From Erythrobacter sp. HL-111 (GTDB lineage: Bacteria > Pseudomonadota > Alphaproteobacteria > Sphingomonadales > Sphingomonadaceae): 64,000 nt of DNA. Positions within the stretch are counted from its first letter, which is position 1, and the number at the start of each line of letters is the position of its first letter. The position numbers and the translations under genes were made by a program. The stretch lies in NCBI RefSeq assembly GCF_900105095.1, contig NZ_LT629743.1, positions 1,798,001 through 1,862,000 on the forward strand. Direction: 5' to 3'. Below are positions 36,151-44,991 of the stretch, one piece after another. Below the pieces are notes generated by a model that had not been told where the DNA came from, did no database searches, and saw nothing but the letters and a program-made list of their open reading frames with translations.

Positions 36151-37419
36151 TTGAAAGTAGCAATCTTCGGGCTCGGCTATGTCGGCTCCACCGCCGCGGG
36201 TTGCATTGCCAGCCAGGGCCACACGGTCATCGGGGTCGATGTCAGCGCGGCCAAGGTCGAGACGCTCAATGCGGGCCGCGCACCGGTCTACGAGCCGGGC
36301 CTTGAAGAGCTGATCGCCGCGGCCCATGCCGACGGGCGCATCTCGGCGGTTGCCACGCTCACCGACGAACTCGACGATTGCGACCTCGCCGTGGTCTGCG
36401 TCGGCACGCCCTCGGGCGTCGATGGCGCCCACAACATGAGCTACATCGCGCAGGTCACGCGTTCGATCGCGACCGCGCTGAAACCGGACCGCACGAAGCC
36501 CCTGACGCTCGCCTATCGATCGACCATGCGGCCCGGTTCGTGCGAGAACATCATCTGGCCGATCCTCGAAAGCCACCTCGGCGATGCGGCGGCGAGCGCG
36601 GTCGAGCTCGTCTACAATCCCGAATTCCTGCGCGAGGCGAGCGCGATCGAGGATTATTTCCACCCGCCCAAGATCGTCATCGGCACGCTCGGCGGGAAAC
36701 CCTCGGCCACCATGGCGAAGCTGCACGAGGGAATCGAGGCCCCGGTGTTCGAGGTCGGCCTGCGCGAGGCCGAGATCACCAAGTTCGTCGACAATTCCTG
36801 GCACGCGGTGAAGGTCGCCTTCGCCAACGAGATCGGCCGGGTGTGCCAGAATCTCGGCATCTCGGCAAAGACGGTGCACGAGATCTTCGTCAGCGACACC
36901 AAGCTCAACATCTCGCCCCATTACACCCGCCCGGGCGGCGCGTTCGGCGGGTCGTGCCTGCCCAAGGATGTGCGCGCGCTGCAATACATCGCCGCCGACA
37001 CCGGATCGGCGACCCATCTGGTCGATTCCCTCCTGCGCTCGAACGAGGCGCACAAGCACCACCAGTTCGTGAAGGCGACCGAGGGGCTCGCGCCGGGGGC
37101 GAAGGTGCTGCTGGTCGGCCTCGCCTTCAAGGCCGAGACCGACGATCTCAGGGAAAGCCCGGCGGTCGACATGGCGAGAAAGCTGCTCGAGGCGGGCTAT
37201 GACCTCGACGTCTACGATCCCCACATCGCACCCGAAAACCTCGTCGGGCAGAACCTCGGCTATGCCTATTCGCTGCTGCCGCAGATCGACGACCTGCTGG
37301 TGGCGAAGGAAGAGGCGGAGCGGCGCGACTATGCGGTGATCGTGGCGACCAACCGGCTGGTCGGGGACCTAGCGCTCGGCGCGGGCACCAGGATCGTCGA
37401 CATCAGCGTGATCGCGTGA
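36151..37419 (+). CDS. Nucleotide-sugar 6-dehydrogenase, AlgD-like
   Basis: A 422-residue NAD-dependent four-electron dehydrogenase that makes a sugar-nucleotide uronic acid for the polysaccharide. The Rossmann motif is FGLGYVG, and the catalytic Cys lies in GGSCLPKD at about residue 269. Sequence phrases such as [27 protein letters not shown] and [12 protein letters not shown] resemble GDP-mannose dehydrogenase AlgD more than UDP-glucose dehydrogenase, but the substrate is not proven. The start is a TTG at 36151 after GGGGGG. It overlaps the next gene (GTGA) and opens the capsule locus. Confidence 0.85.
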   Translation: MKVAIFGLGYVGSTAAGCIASQGHTVIGVDVSAAKVETLNAGRAPVYEPGLEELIAAAHADGRISAVATLTDELDDCDLAVVCVGTPSGVDGAHNMSYIAQVTRSIATALKPDRTKPLTLAYRSTMRPGSCENIIWPILESHLGDAAASAVELVYNPEFLREASAIEDYFHPPKIVIGTLGGKPSATMAKLHEGIEAPVFEVGLREAEITKFVDNSWHAVKVAFANEIGRVCQNLGISAKTVHEIFVSDTKLNISPHYTRPGGAFGGSCLPKDVRALQYIAADTGSATHLVDSLLRSNEAHKHHQFVKATEGLAPGAKVLLVGLAFKAETDDLRESPAVDMARKLLEAGYDLDVYDPHIAPENLVGQNLGYAYSLLPQIDDLLVAKEEAERRDYAVIVATNRLVGDLALGAGTRIVDISVIA

Positions 37420-38651
37420 GCACCGCCGAGGAAGGCATCCCCGCGGTCATCGAAGGCGAGCCGCTGAAGGGGCGGCACGTCCTCATCGTGGTCGAGAACC
37501 TGCCCCTGCCCTTCGATCGGCGGGTCTGGCAGGAGGCGCGCACGCTCAAGGCGGCGGGCGCGCAGGTTTCGATCATCTGCCCGACCGGCAAGGGCCACGA
37601 GGCGCGGTTCGAGGAGATCGAGGGGATAGCGATCCACCGCCACCCCCTCCCGCTCGAGGCATCGGGCGCGCTCGGCTTCCTCGCCGAATACGGCGCGGCG
37701 CTGTTCTGGGAGACGGTGCTGGCCTGGAAGATCCACCTCGGGCGCCGGATCGACGTGATCCAGGGCTGCAACCCGCCCGACCTCATCTTTCTTGTCGCCC
37801 TGCCGTTCAAGGCGCTGGGCGTACGCTACATCTTCGACCATCACGACATCAATCCCGAGCTCTACGAAGCCAAGTTCGACAGGCGCGGGTTCTTCTGGCG
37901 GCTCATGGTCCTGTTCGAGAAGCTGACCTTCAGGGCCGCCGACGTCTCGATCGCGACGAACGAAAGCTACCGGAAGATCGCGATCGAGCGCGGCGGGATG
38001 GCGCCTGACAGGGTCCATGTCGTGCGCTCGGGCCCCGACCTCTCGCGATTGAAGCGGGTCGCGCCGGTCCCCACGTGGAAGAACGGGCGCGCGCACATGG
38101 TCGGCTATGTCGGCGTGATGGGCGAGCAGGAGGGGATCGACCTCCTGATCGACGCGGTCGATCACATCGTGCGCGGCAGGGGCCGCGAGGACGTGCAGTT
38201 CGTGCTGGTCGGCGGCGGGCCTGCCCTGGCCGACCTTCAGGCCCTGAGCGAAAGCCGCGGACTGTCGGACTACGTCACCTTCACCGGCCGCGCGCCCGAC
38301 AAGGACCTGTTCGAGGTGCTCTCGACCATGGATCTGGGCGTCAACCCCGATCGCGTCAACGCGATGAACGACAAGTCGACCATGAACAAGATCATGGAAT
38401 ACATGAGCCTGGCGAAAGCGATCGTCCAGTTCGACGTGACCGAGGGGCGGTTCTCGGCGCAGGAAGCCTCGCTTTATGCCGCGCCCAACGACGCGCGCGA
38501 CATGGCGGAGAAGATCCTCGAACTCGTCGACGACCCCGCCCGGCGCGAGGAGATGGGCCGGCTTGGCCGGCGCCGGGTGGTCGAGGAGTTGAACTGGCAG
38601 CACCAGATCGCCCCGCTGCTCGCCGCCTATCGCCAGGCGCTGGAGGGCTGA
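37416..38651 (+). CDS. Glycosyltransferase family 4 protein
   Basis: A 411-residue GT-B enzyme. The N-terminal domain starts VLIVVENLPLPFDRRVWQEA, a pattern common in capsule/EPS GT4 enzymes, and the C-terminal domain carries the nucleotide-sugar site around VGYVGVMGEQEGIDLL and FEVLSTMDLGVNPD. Donor and acceptor are unknown. The GTG start overlaps the AlgD-like stop, so the two are coupled. A 164-bp gap with a hairpin follows. Confidence 0.88.
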   Translation: MSTAEEGIPAVIEGEPLKGRHVLIVVENLPLPFDRRVWQEARTLKAAGAQVSIICPTGKGHEARFEEIEGIAIHRHPLPLEASGALGFLAEYGAALFWETVLAWKIHLGRRIDVIQGCNPPDLIFLVALPFKALGVRYIFDHHDINPELYEAKFDRRGFFWRLMVLFEKLTFRAADVSIATNESYRKIAIERGGMAPDRVHVVRSGPDLSRLKRVAPVPTWKNGRAHMVGYVGVMGEQEGIDLLIDAVDHIVRGRGREDVQFVLVGGGPALADLQALSESRGLSDYVTFTGRAPDKDLFEVLSTMDLGVNPDRVNAMNDKSTMNKIMEYMSLAKAIVQFDVTEGRFSAQEASLYAAPNDARDMAEKILELVDDPARREEMGRLGRRRVVEELNWQHQIAPLLAAYRQALEG

Positions 38652-38744
38652 CAGCGCGGGAGCGGTGCTGGCCAGGATACCCCCGAATGGCTTCCATCGC
38701 CCCCCGCGACGCGCCGGTCCGCCCGCGCTCGCGATGGTGAAAGA

Positions 38745-38766
38745 CGCGGTTAGCCTAACGCGATTT
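38745..38766 (+). terminator. Small hairpin ahead of wecC
   Basis: CGCG-G-TTA and TAA-CGCG pair around GCC (one bulged G), followed by ATTTTAAG. It may end the algD-GT4 transcript or be an operator for the wecCB unit. Confidence 0.4.
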
Positions 38767-38815
38767 TAAGCCCTCCGGGTGCATTGCCGCCGCGCGATAC
38801 GAAAGCGACGGACCG

Positions 38816-40120
38816 ATGAACGCACCCTTCGAAGCAGCAAGTGCCCTCGCCCCCGATGCGACGCGCGAGGCGACGCCCGAACACGAGGTCGCCGTGATCG
38901 GGCTGGGCTATATCGGCCTTCCGACCGCCGCCGTGCTCGCCAGCCACGGCTGGAGCGTGTGCGGGGTCGATGTCTCGCCCCACGTGGTGGAAACCGTCAA
39001 CGCCGGCGGGGTCCATATCGAGGAGCGCGATCTCGACGGGCTCGTGCGCAGCGCGACCAAGGCCCGGCTGCTCGTCGCCTCGACCGAGGTGCCGACCGCG
39101 CATTTCTACATGATCGCGGTGCCCACCCCGCTGGGGCCCGGCAACACGCCCGACATTTCCTTCGTCGAAGCCGCCGCGCGGGCGATCGCGCCGAAGATCC
39201 TGCCGGGTGCCTGCGTCATCGTCGAAAGCACCTCGCCCATCGGCACCACCGAACGGGTCGCCGAGCTCATCGCCGAGGTCCGCCCCGACCTCGCCGTGCC
39301 GCGCTTCGGCGACGAGGACGCCGGCGACATCGCGCTCGCCTATTGCCCGGAGCGCGTGCTGCCGGGCAGGATCGTGACCGAACTGGTCTACAACGACCGC
39401 GTGATCGGCGGCGTCACCCCGGCCTGCGCGGCCCGGGCGGCGGCGCTCTACCACAGCTTCGTCAAGGGCGACTGCCTCGTCACCAATGCCCGCATCGCCG
39501 AGACGGTCAAGCTGGTCGAGAACAGCTTTCGCGACGTCAACATCGCCTTCGCCAACGAATTGTCGATGATCGCCGATGCCATGGAAATCGACGTGTGGGA
39601 GGTGATCCGCCTCGCCAACCGCCATCCGCGCGTCCACATCCTCCAGCCGGGGCCGGGCGTTGGCGGCCACTGCATCGCGGTCGATCCCTGGTTCATCGTC
39701 GCCGGCGCGCCCGAAACAGCCCGGCTGATCCGCACCGCGCGCGAAGTGAACGACCGCAAGGCCGTCTACACAGAGGAGAAGATCCGCGCCCTGCTCGCCG
39801 CCGCGCCGGGCGGCAAGGTCGCGCTGCTCGGCCTCGCGTTCAAGCCCGACATCGACGATTTCCGCGAAAGCCCCGCGCTCGAGATCGCCTCCGCCCTCGC
39901 CCGCGACCTGGGCGAGCGCGTGATGGTGGTCGAACCCTTCACCGACGACCTGCCCGGCGAACTCGCGGGGACCGGCGCAAGCCTCGCGACGCTTGACGCG
40001 GCGCTGAGGGAAGCGGAAGTGGTGGTGGTGCTCGTCGATCACACCGCCTTCCGACATCTTTCGCCCGGCGATCTGGCGGGCCGGATCGTCTACGACACCA
40101 GGGGCATGCTCACGCGATGA
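38816..40120 (+). CDS. wecC: UDP-N-acetyl-D-mannosamine dehydrogenase
   Basis: A 434-residue NAD enzyme that oxidises UDP-ManNAc to UDP-ManNAcA. It has VIGLGYIGLPTAAVL, the Glu-containing CPERVLPG block and the active-site Cys in GGHCIAVDPW at about residue 284, with LGLAFKPDIDDFRESPA near the C-terminus. The first 25 residues are an extra low-complexity leader. It is coupled to wecB (ATGA overlap), giving the complete UDP-GlcNAc to UDP-ManNAcA route. Confidence 0.93.
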   Translation: MNAPFEAASALAPDATREATPEHEVAVIGLGYIGLPTAAVLASHGWSVCGVDVSPHVVETVNAGGVHIEERDLDGLVRSATKARLLVASTEVPTAHFYMIAVPTPLGPGNTPDISFVEAAARAIAPKILPGACVIVESTSPIGTTERVAELIAEVRPDLAVPRFGDEDAGDIALAYCPERVLPGRIVTELVYNDRVIGGVTPACAARAAALYHSFVKGDCLVTNARIAETVKLVENSFRDVNIAFANELSMIADAMEIDVWEVIRLANRHPRVHILQPGPGVGGHCIAVDPWFIVAGAPETARLIRTAREVNDRKAVYTEEKIRALLAAAPGGKVALLGLAFKPDIDDFRESPALEIASALARDLGERVMVVEPFTDDLPGELAGTGASLATLDAALREAEVVVVLVDHTAFRHLSPGDLAGRIVYDTRGMLTR

Positions 40121-41310
40121 GCGGCGCCCGGTCCCGGCCCCGCATCCTCGTCACCTTCGGGACCCGGCCCGAAGCGATCAAGATGTTCCCGGTCGTCAAT
40201 GCCCTCGCCCGGACCGGCCGGTTCGACGTGCGCGTCGCGGTGACGGCGCAGCACCGCGAAATGCTCGACCAAGTGCTCGCGATCGCCGGGATCGAACCCG
40301 ACATCGACCTCGACCTGATGGAGCCGGGCCAGAGCCTCGACGATCTCGCGGCGCGCATCCTGACCCGTTTCGGCGAAGCGCTCGACGCGCAGAAACCCGA
40401 CCGCGTGCTGGTCCACGGCGACACGCTGACGACGATGATGGCGACGCTCGCCTGCTATTTCCGGCGCATTCCCGTGGGCCATGTCGAGGCGGGCCTGAGG
40501 AGCGGAGACATCTATGCGCCCTGGCCCGAGGAGGTGAACCGCAAGGTCACCGGGGCGATCGCGGACCTCCACTTCGCCCCGACCGAAGCGGCCGCGGCCG
40601 CGCTGCGCGCCGAAAACGTCGCACCGGCCGCGATCCACGTGACCGGGAACACCGTCATCGACGCCCTGTTCGCCGCCCGCGCGAAGCTCGCCGCGGATCG
40701 CTCGCTCGCCCCGCAACTGGCGCAGTTGCGGACGCGGTTCGCGGGCCGCCGGATCGTCGCCGTCACCGCCCACCGGCGCGAGAATTTCGGAGCGGGGATG
40801 GAACGCATCGCCGCGGCGCTCGTGCGCCTCGCCGCGCGCGAGGATGTCGCGGTCATCTATCCCGTCCACCCCAACCCGAACGTGACCGGGGTGATGCGGC
40901 CCGCTCTGTCCGGCATCTGCAACATCGCGCTGATCGAACCGCTCGACTATCTCGGCTTCGTCGCGATGATGGAGGCGAGCGACCTCGTGCTGACGGATTC
41001 GGGCGGCGTGCAGGAAGAGGCGCCGAGCCTCGGCAAGCCGGTGCTGGTGATGCGCGAGACGACCGAACGGCCCGAAGGCGTCGCGGCGGGGACCGCGCGG
41101 CTGGTCGGGACCGACACCGGCCGGATCGTTGCCGAGACGACGCGGCTGCTCGATGATCCCGCCGCCTACGAGGCCATGGCGAAGGCCCACAATCCCTATG
41201 GCGACGGGACGGCTGCGGTCCGGATCGCCGGTATCGTGGCCGCGGCGCATCCCGGCAGCCGGGACCTGGCTGCGGACGCCGTCGCGGTTACGGTCGCCGC
41301 GTCACGATGA
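40117..41310 (+). CDS. wecB: UDP-N-acetylglucosamine 2-epimerase (non-hydrolysing)
   Basis: A 397-residue GT-B-fold epimerase making UDP-ManNAc from UDP-GlcNAc. Markers are FGTRPEAIKMFPVV, VTAQHREMLDQ, HVEAGLRSGD, TAHRRENFG, and the C-terminal DSGGVQEEAPSLGKPVLVMRE. It ends in a 23-bp overlap with a convergent membrane gene. Together with wecC it supplies N-acetylmannosaminuronic acid. Confidence 0.95.
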   Translation: MSGARSRPRILVTFGTRPEAIKMFPVVNALARTGRFDVRVAVTAQHREMLDQVLAIAGIEPDIDLDLMEPGQSLDDLAARILTRFGEALDAQKPDRVLVHGDTLTTMMATLACYFRRIPVGHVEAGLRSGDIYAPWPEEVNRKVTGAIADLHFAPTEAAAAALRAENVAPAAIHVTGNTVIDALFAARAKLAADRSLAPQLAQLRTRFAGRRIVAVTAHRRENFGAGMERIAAALVRLAAREDVAVIYPVHPNPNVTGVMRPALSGICNIALIEPLDYLGFVAMMEASDLVLTDSGGVQEEAPSLGKPVLVMRETTERPEGVAAGTARLVGTDTGRIVAETTRLLDDPAAYEAMAKAHNPYGDGTAAVRIAGIVAAAHPGSRDLAADAVAVTVAASR

Positions 41311-41833
41311 GCGTGTAGAACACCGCCGCGGCCAGCGCCGCGAAGGTCGCGCCGAGGTCGCCGATCCAGTTGAGCTTGAGCGGGCCGAACAGCAATCTGT
41401 CCGTGGCGTGCAGCGAAATCACGCGCAGGCCCACCAGCAGCGTCAGGAAAACGCCGGCGGCCAGCGCGGCGCCCACCGCCCGGTCGCGGCGTCCGCGCAG
41501 CCGGCTCGCCGCACGGCGCGCCCCGAGGAACGCGGCGGCGGCCGCGAAGAGCAGGACGGCGGCGACGAAGAGGCCCTGGACCGACCGCCTCTGGTTCACC
41601 ATCTCTTGCTCGACCAGGAAGGCGCGCAGTTCGCCGCGCAGGAATTCCTCGACGGTGAACACGCGCAGCAGGACCAAAGCGGCGAACAGCACCGCAAGGC
41701 CGAGCCATGCCGCGAGGTGCCAGGATCGTTGCCGGCGTGCACGGGCCGCGAAGGCCGCCACCAGGCTTGCAGCGATGACGATGGCATAGAGCGCGCTGGC
41801 CGCCAGGCTGAGCATCGTCGGTCCGGGCTGCAT
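41288..41833 (-). CDS. Small polytopic membrane protein, unknown
   Basis: A 181-residue protein with about four hydrophobic segments (AIVIAASLVAAFAA, AWLGLAVLFAALVLL, GLFVAAVLLFAAAAAFLG, AALAAGVFLTLLVGL) and a final TM pair. No family is recognised. It is oriented against the flanking capsule genes, so a role in the locus is only a guess. The start may be the ATG at 41833 or the next Met, four codons in. Confidence 0.6.
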   Translation of the reverse strand: MQPGPTMLSLAASALYAIVIAASLVAAFAARARRQRSWHLAAWLGLAVLFAALVLLRVFTVEEFLRGELRAFLVEQEMVNQRRSVQGLFVAAVLLFAAAAAFLGARRAASRLRGRRDRAVGAALAAGVFLTLLVGLRVISLHATDRLLFGPLKLNWIGDLGATFAALAAAVFYTLIVTRRP

Positions 41834-42026
41834 GGGCGGACTGCTTTCCCCTTCCAGAGCCGAAACGCGGCGCGTCCCGTTGCATAACGGCTCCGCTCCG
41901 CCACGCAACCGGCCATCCTGCACGCGCCACACGAATCCGCCCCCTCGCAAGGCGCGGAAAGCCGCGACTTTCGGGGATGGCCCGCGCGCGCCCAGGCCGT
42001 TGCGCTTTGCACCCGCCCGGTCTAAG

Positions 42027-42048
42027 CCCGAGCATTGCAAAGCTCGGG
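42027..42048 (+). repeat. Hairpin touching the wza ribosome site
   Basis: CCCGAGC and GCTCGGG form a perfect 7-bp stem with an ATTGCAAA loop. The right arm runs into the purine-rich ribosome site (GGGGGGAG), so folding could hide it. Confidence 0.5.
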
Positions 42049-42056
42049 GGGAGTCA

Positions 42057-42782
42057 ATGGTTGCAAACGGGGCAGCGACAAGGATCTTGCTCGGCGTCGG
42101 TGCCGCGATCGCGGTGTCCGGCTGCGCTTCGAGTCCGGAGCCCATCATCGGCCCGGCCGTGACCCAGTCCCGCGCGGACCTGGGGCAGGCGGACTTCACG
42201 TTCCGCCGCGCCGACACCTATGGCCTGCGCCCCTCCGACAGGATTTCCGTGAACGTCTTTCGCGAACCCGACCTGTCGATCGAGGAAGTGATGATCGGGG
42301 TCGACGGCAGCGTGTCGCTGCCGATGCTCGGGTCGATCCCGGCGGCGGGAATGACGCCGCGCCAGTTCGAGCAGGACGTGGCGCGCCGTCTCGCGGCGGC
42401 GGGCCTGAAATCGCCCATGGTCAGCGTCAACATCTCCGACTACGCCTCGCATCTCGTCACGGTCGAAGGCGCGGTCGAGGAACCGGGCGTCTACACCTTC
42501 CAGCCGGGGGCTCGGCTTTCGGCGGCCATTGCCCTCGCACAAGGGCCCAAGCGCACCGCCAAGACCGAACAGGTCGCGGTTTTCCGGGAAAGCGCGGAGG
42601 GGATCATGGTCGCCAAGTTCGATTACCAGCAGGTCAGGCAGGGCACGATGCTCGATCCGGTGCTGGAGCCGGGCGACCGCGTGGTGATGGGGACCGACGG
42701 CCTGTCGCTGTTCTGGGAAGACCTCCTCAAGGCCCTGCCGGCCTTCGGTGTCTTCGCCGTGGCAGGCCTCAACAACAATTGA
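42057..42782 (+). CDS. wza: Polysaccharide export outer-membrane lipoprotein (Wza-like)
   Basis: A 241-residue lipoprotein (lipobox AVSGC) with a poly-export domain (YGLRPSDRISVNVFREPDLS, LPMLGSIPAAGMTPRQFE) and one SLBB-type beta-grasp domain (VTVEGAVEEPGVYTF). It forms the outer-membrane exit channel in Wzy-dependent export. It is shorter than E. coli Wza, having one SLBB repeat rather than several. It is followed closely by the wzc-like kinase gene. Confidence 0.9.
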   Translation: MVANGAATRILLGVGAAIAVSGCASSPEPIIGPAVTQSRADLGQADFTFRRADTYGLRPSDRISVNVFREPDLSIEEVMIGVDGSVSLPMLGSIPAAGMTPRQFEQDVARRLAAAGLKSPMVSVNISDYASHLVTVEGAVEEPGVYTFQPGARLSAAIALAQGPKRTAKTEQVAVFRESAEGIMVAKFDYQQVRQGTMLDPVLEPGDRVVMGTDGLSLFWEDLLKALPAFGVFAVAGLNNN

Positions 42783-42786
42783 CCTG

Positions 42787-44991
42787 ATGAACGAACCCTC
42801 CCCCGCCCCGAAATCCGCCGGTTCGATGGGCCGGGAATTGTGGACCGACGCCTATCTTCCGGTCGAATACGCGCCGCGGGAGAGCCGGCCGCAACCCGTC
42901 TTCGACACGGGATGGCTGCGCGGCGCGCTCTTCCGCCAGCGGTGGCTGATCGGCGGGACACTCGCGGCGGCGCTCCTGCTCGGCTTCGTCGCCACCCTGC
43001 TGATGACCCCGATCTACAAGGCGACCGCATCGGTCCGGGTATCGCCCTGGGGCAACATGATCGTCGAAGGGCAGGAGCTGCAGACGCCGCTCATGTCAGC
43101 GAGCGAGATCGACAACTTCCTGTCGACGCAGGTCGAAGTGGTCGAAAGCCGGAGCATGGCGGAAATCGTCGCGGCGGCGCTCGAACCGTCCACGATAGCG
43201 ACCCTCCTCGGGGCGGAGATAGATCGCGAACGGCCCGCGGGTGCCGACGATGAAGAATGGGCAAGGGAAAAGGCCCGTCTCGCCGGGGAAGTGCTGCACG
43301 CCGGCATATCGGCCGACATCCCGACCGCGGCGATGATCCTCACCATTTCGTACAATTCGGACGATCCGGTGCTGGCGGCGCAAATCGTCAACCAGTATCT
43401 CGAAGCATTCGCGCAGGCCGACACGCGCCGGAACCTCGACAGCAACGCCTATGCGCGCGAATACCTGCTCGAACAGATCGACCTCGTCCGCCAGAGACTG
43501 CGCGAGGCCGAAAGGTCGGCCAACATCTATGCCCGGAACGCCGGGATCATCGCGCAATCCGCCGGCGAGGAAGGCGAAGGCGGCGCGACGGTCACGACCT
43601 CGAACCTCGCGCGGATCAACGAAACCGCCGCCGACGCCCGCGCCCGCAGGATCTCGGCCGAGCAGAAATGGCAGGCGGTCCGCGATCTCGATCCCCTGAG
43701 GGTGCCGGAAGTCCAGGCCAGCGCCGCAGTCCAGAGCCTGCTCGGCGAACGGGCGAAGCTCAACGGGGAACTGTCGGTGCTGCGCCAGCGCTACGACGAC
43801 CAGTATCCGGTGATCGCCGACATCAAGTCCCGGATCGCGCTGCTCGACGAGGAAATCGACCGTGCGGCGCGGGATATCAAGGATTCGATCCGCAGCGAAT
43901 ACGACATCGCCCGGAGACAGGAAGCCGCGCTCCGGGCAGAGCTGAATGCCGTGACCGAGGATGCGCTAATCGAGCAGGACGAGACGATCAGGTACGACGA
44001 GTTGCAGCGCGAGGCGAGCTCGCTGAGGATGCAGCTCAATGCCCTGCTCGAGCGCTACAACTCGCTCACCACCGCCGCGAACGTCCAGAGCGGGTCGATC
44101 ACCCCGCTTGATCGGGCAACGGTCCCGACGGAGGCGGTTTCGCCGAGCATGTTCCGCAACATGCTGATCGCACTCGTCCTCGGGGCAGGTTTCGCAGGCG
44201 GTCTTGCGCTGGTGCGGGAAATCTTCGTGGACCAGCTGCGGCGCCCCGAAGACGTGGAGGAACGCCTCGGCCTCACCTTGCTCGGCATGACGCCCCACGT
44301 CCGGAACGAGGAGCTCGAAAACCAGGGCTCCGACAATTTCAGCAGCCTGAAGGAATCCTATTCCTCGATCCGCTCGGCGCTCGATTACACGATCGGCCGC
44401 GACGGCGCAGTCGTCCAGCTCACCAGCAGCCAGCCGAGCGAAGGCAAGTCGACGACCTCGCTGATCCTCGCGGAACTCTTCGCGCGCATGGGGCGCAAGA
44501 CCCTGCTCATCGAAGCGGACCTGCGCCGGCCTTCGATCCACTCGCTGATCGGCATCGGGAGACCCGAAATCGGCCTGACCGAGGTCCTGCTCGGGCGGGC
44601 CAGCTTCGACGACGCCAAGGTCGATCACGTCCACACCAACCTCACCATCCTTCCTGTCGGGCAGGTTCCGCCAGATCCCGTCGTCCTGCTCTCCTCGGGC
44701 CACATGCAGGGCCTGATCGAGAACGTGCGGAACGAATATTCGGTGGTGATCATCGACACGAGCCCGGTGCTCGGCCTTGCAGACGCTCCAGAAATAGCCC
44801 GGCTCGTCGACCTGACGGTGTTCGTGGTGGAAGCCAACCGCACCAGCCTCGGCCAGGCCCGCTCGGCCGTCGGCCGGCTGCAGAAGGTCGGCGCCCGCAT
44901 CGCAGGCGCGGTGCTCACCAAGTACAAGCCGCTCGAAGCCGGGGTGGATTACAGCTACAAGGAATATTACCGGTACGGGCGTGACGGCTGA
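42787..44991 (+). CDS. wzc: Polysaccharide co-polymerase/tyrosine autokinase (Wzc-like)
   Basis: A 734-residue fusion protein: N-terminal Wzz domain with two membrane helices (about residues 55-77 and 455-475) enclosing a long coiled-coil periplasmic region, then a cytoplasmic BY-kinase domain with Walker A SEGKSTT (about residue 552), Walker A' IEADLRRPS and Walker B VVIIDTSPVLG. The C-terminus is a tyrosine cluster (YSYKEYYRYG), the site of autophosphorylation that controls chain length. No partner phosphatase gene is seen in the window. It slightly overlaps the next GT gene. Confidence 0.94.
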   Translation: MNEPSPAPKSAGSMGRELWTDAYLPVEYAPRESRPQPVFDTGWLRGALFRQRWLIGGTLAAALLLGFVATLLMTPIYKATASVRVSPWGNMIVEGQELQTPLMSASEIDNFLSTQVEVVESRSMAEIVAAALEPSTIATLLGAEIDRERPAGADDEEWAREKARLAGEVLHAGISADIPTAAMILTISYNSDDPVLAAQIVNQYLEAFAQADTRRNLDSNAYAREYLLEQIDLVRQRLREAERSANIYARNAGIIAQSAGEEGEGGATVTTSNLARINETAADARARRISAEQKWQAVRDLDPLRVPEVQASAAVQSLLGERAKLNGELSVLRQRYDDQYPVIADIKSRIALLDEEIDRAARDIKDSIRSEYDIARRQEAALRAELNAVTEDALIEQDETIRYDELQREASSLRMQLNALLERYNSLTTAANVQSGSITPLDRATVPTEAVSPSMFRNMLIALVLGAGFAGGLALVREIFVDQLRRPEDVEERLGLTLLGMTPHVRNEELENQGSDNFSSLKESYSSIRSALDYTIGRDGAVVQLTSSQPSEGKSTTSLILAELFARMGRKTLLIEADLRRPSIHSLIGIGRPEIGLTEVLLGRASFDDAKVDHVHTNLTILPVGQVPPDPVVLLSSGHMQGLIENVRNEYSVVIIDTSPVLGLADAPEIARLVDLTVFVVEANRTSLGQARSAVGRLQKVGARIAGAVLTKYKPLEAGVDYSYKEYYRYGRDG

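Noticed and set aside
42000..42026. Possible wza promoter (TTGCGC ... TCTAAG)
   Set aside because: The spacer is about 15 bp and both boxes are poor matches, so it does not meet a reasonable standard.
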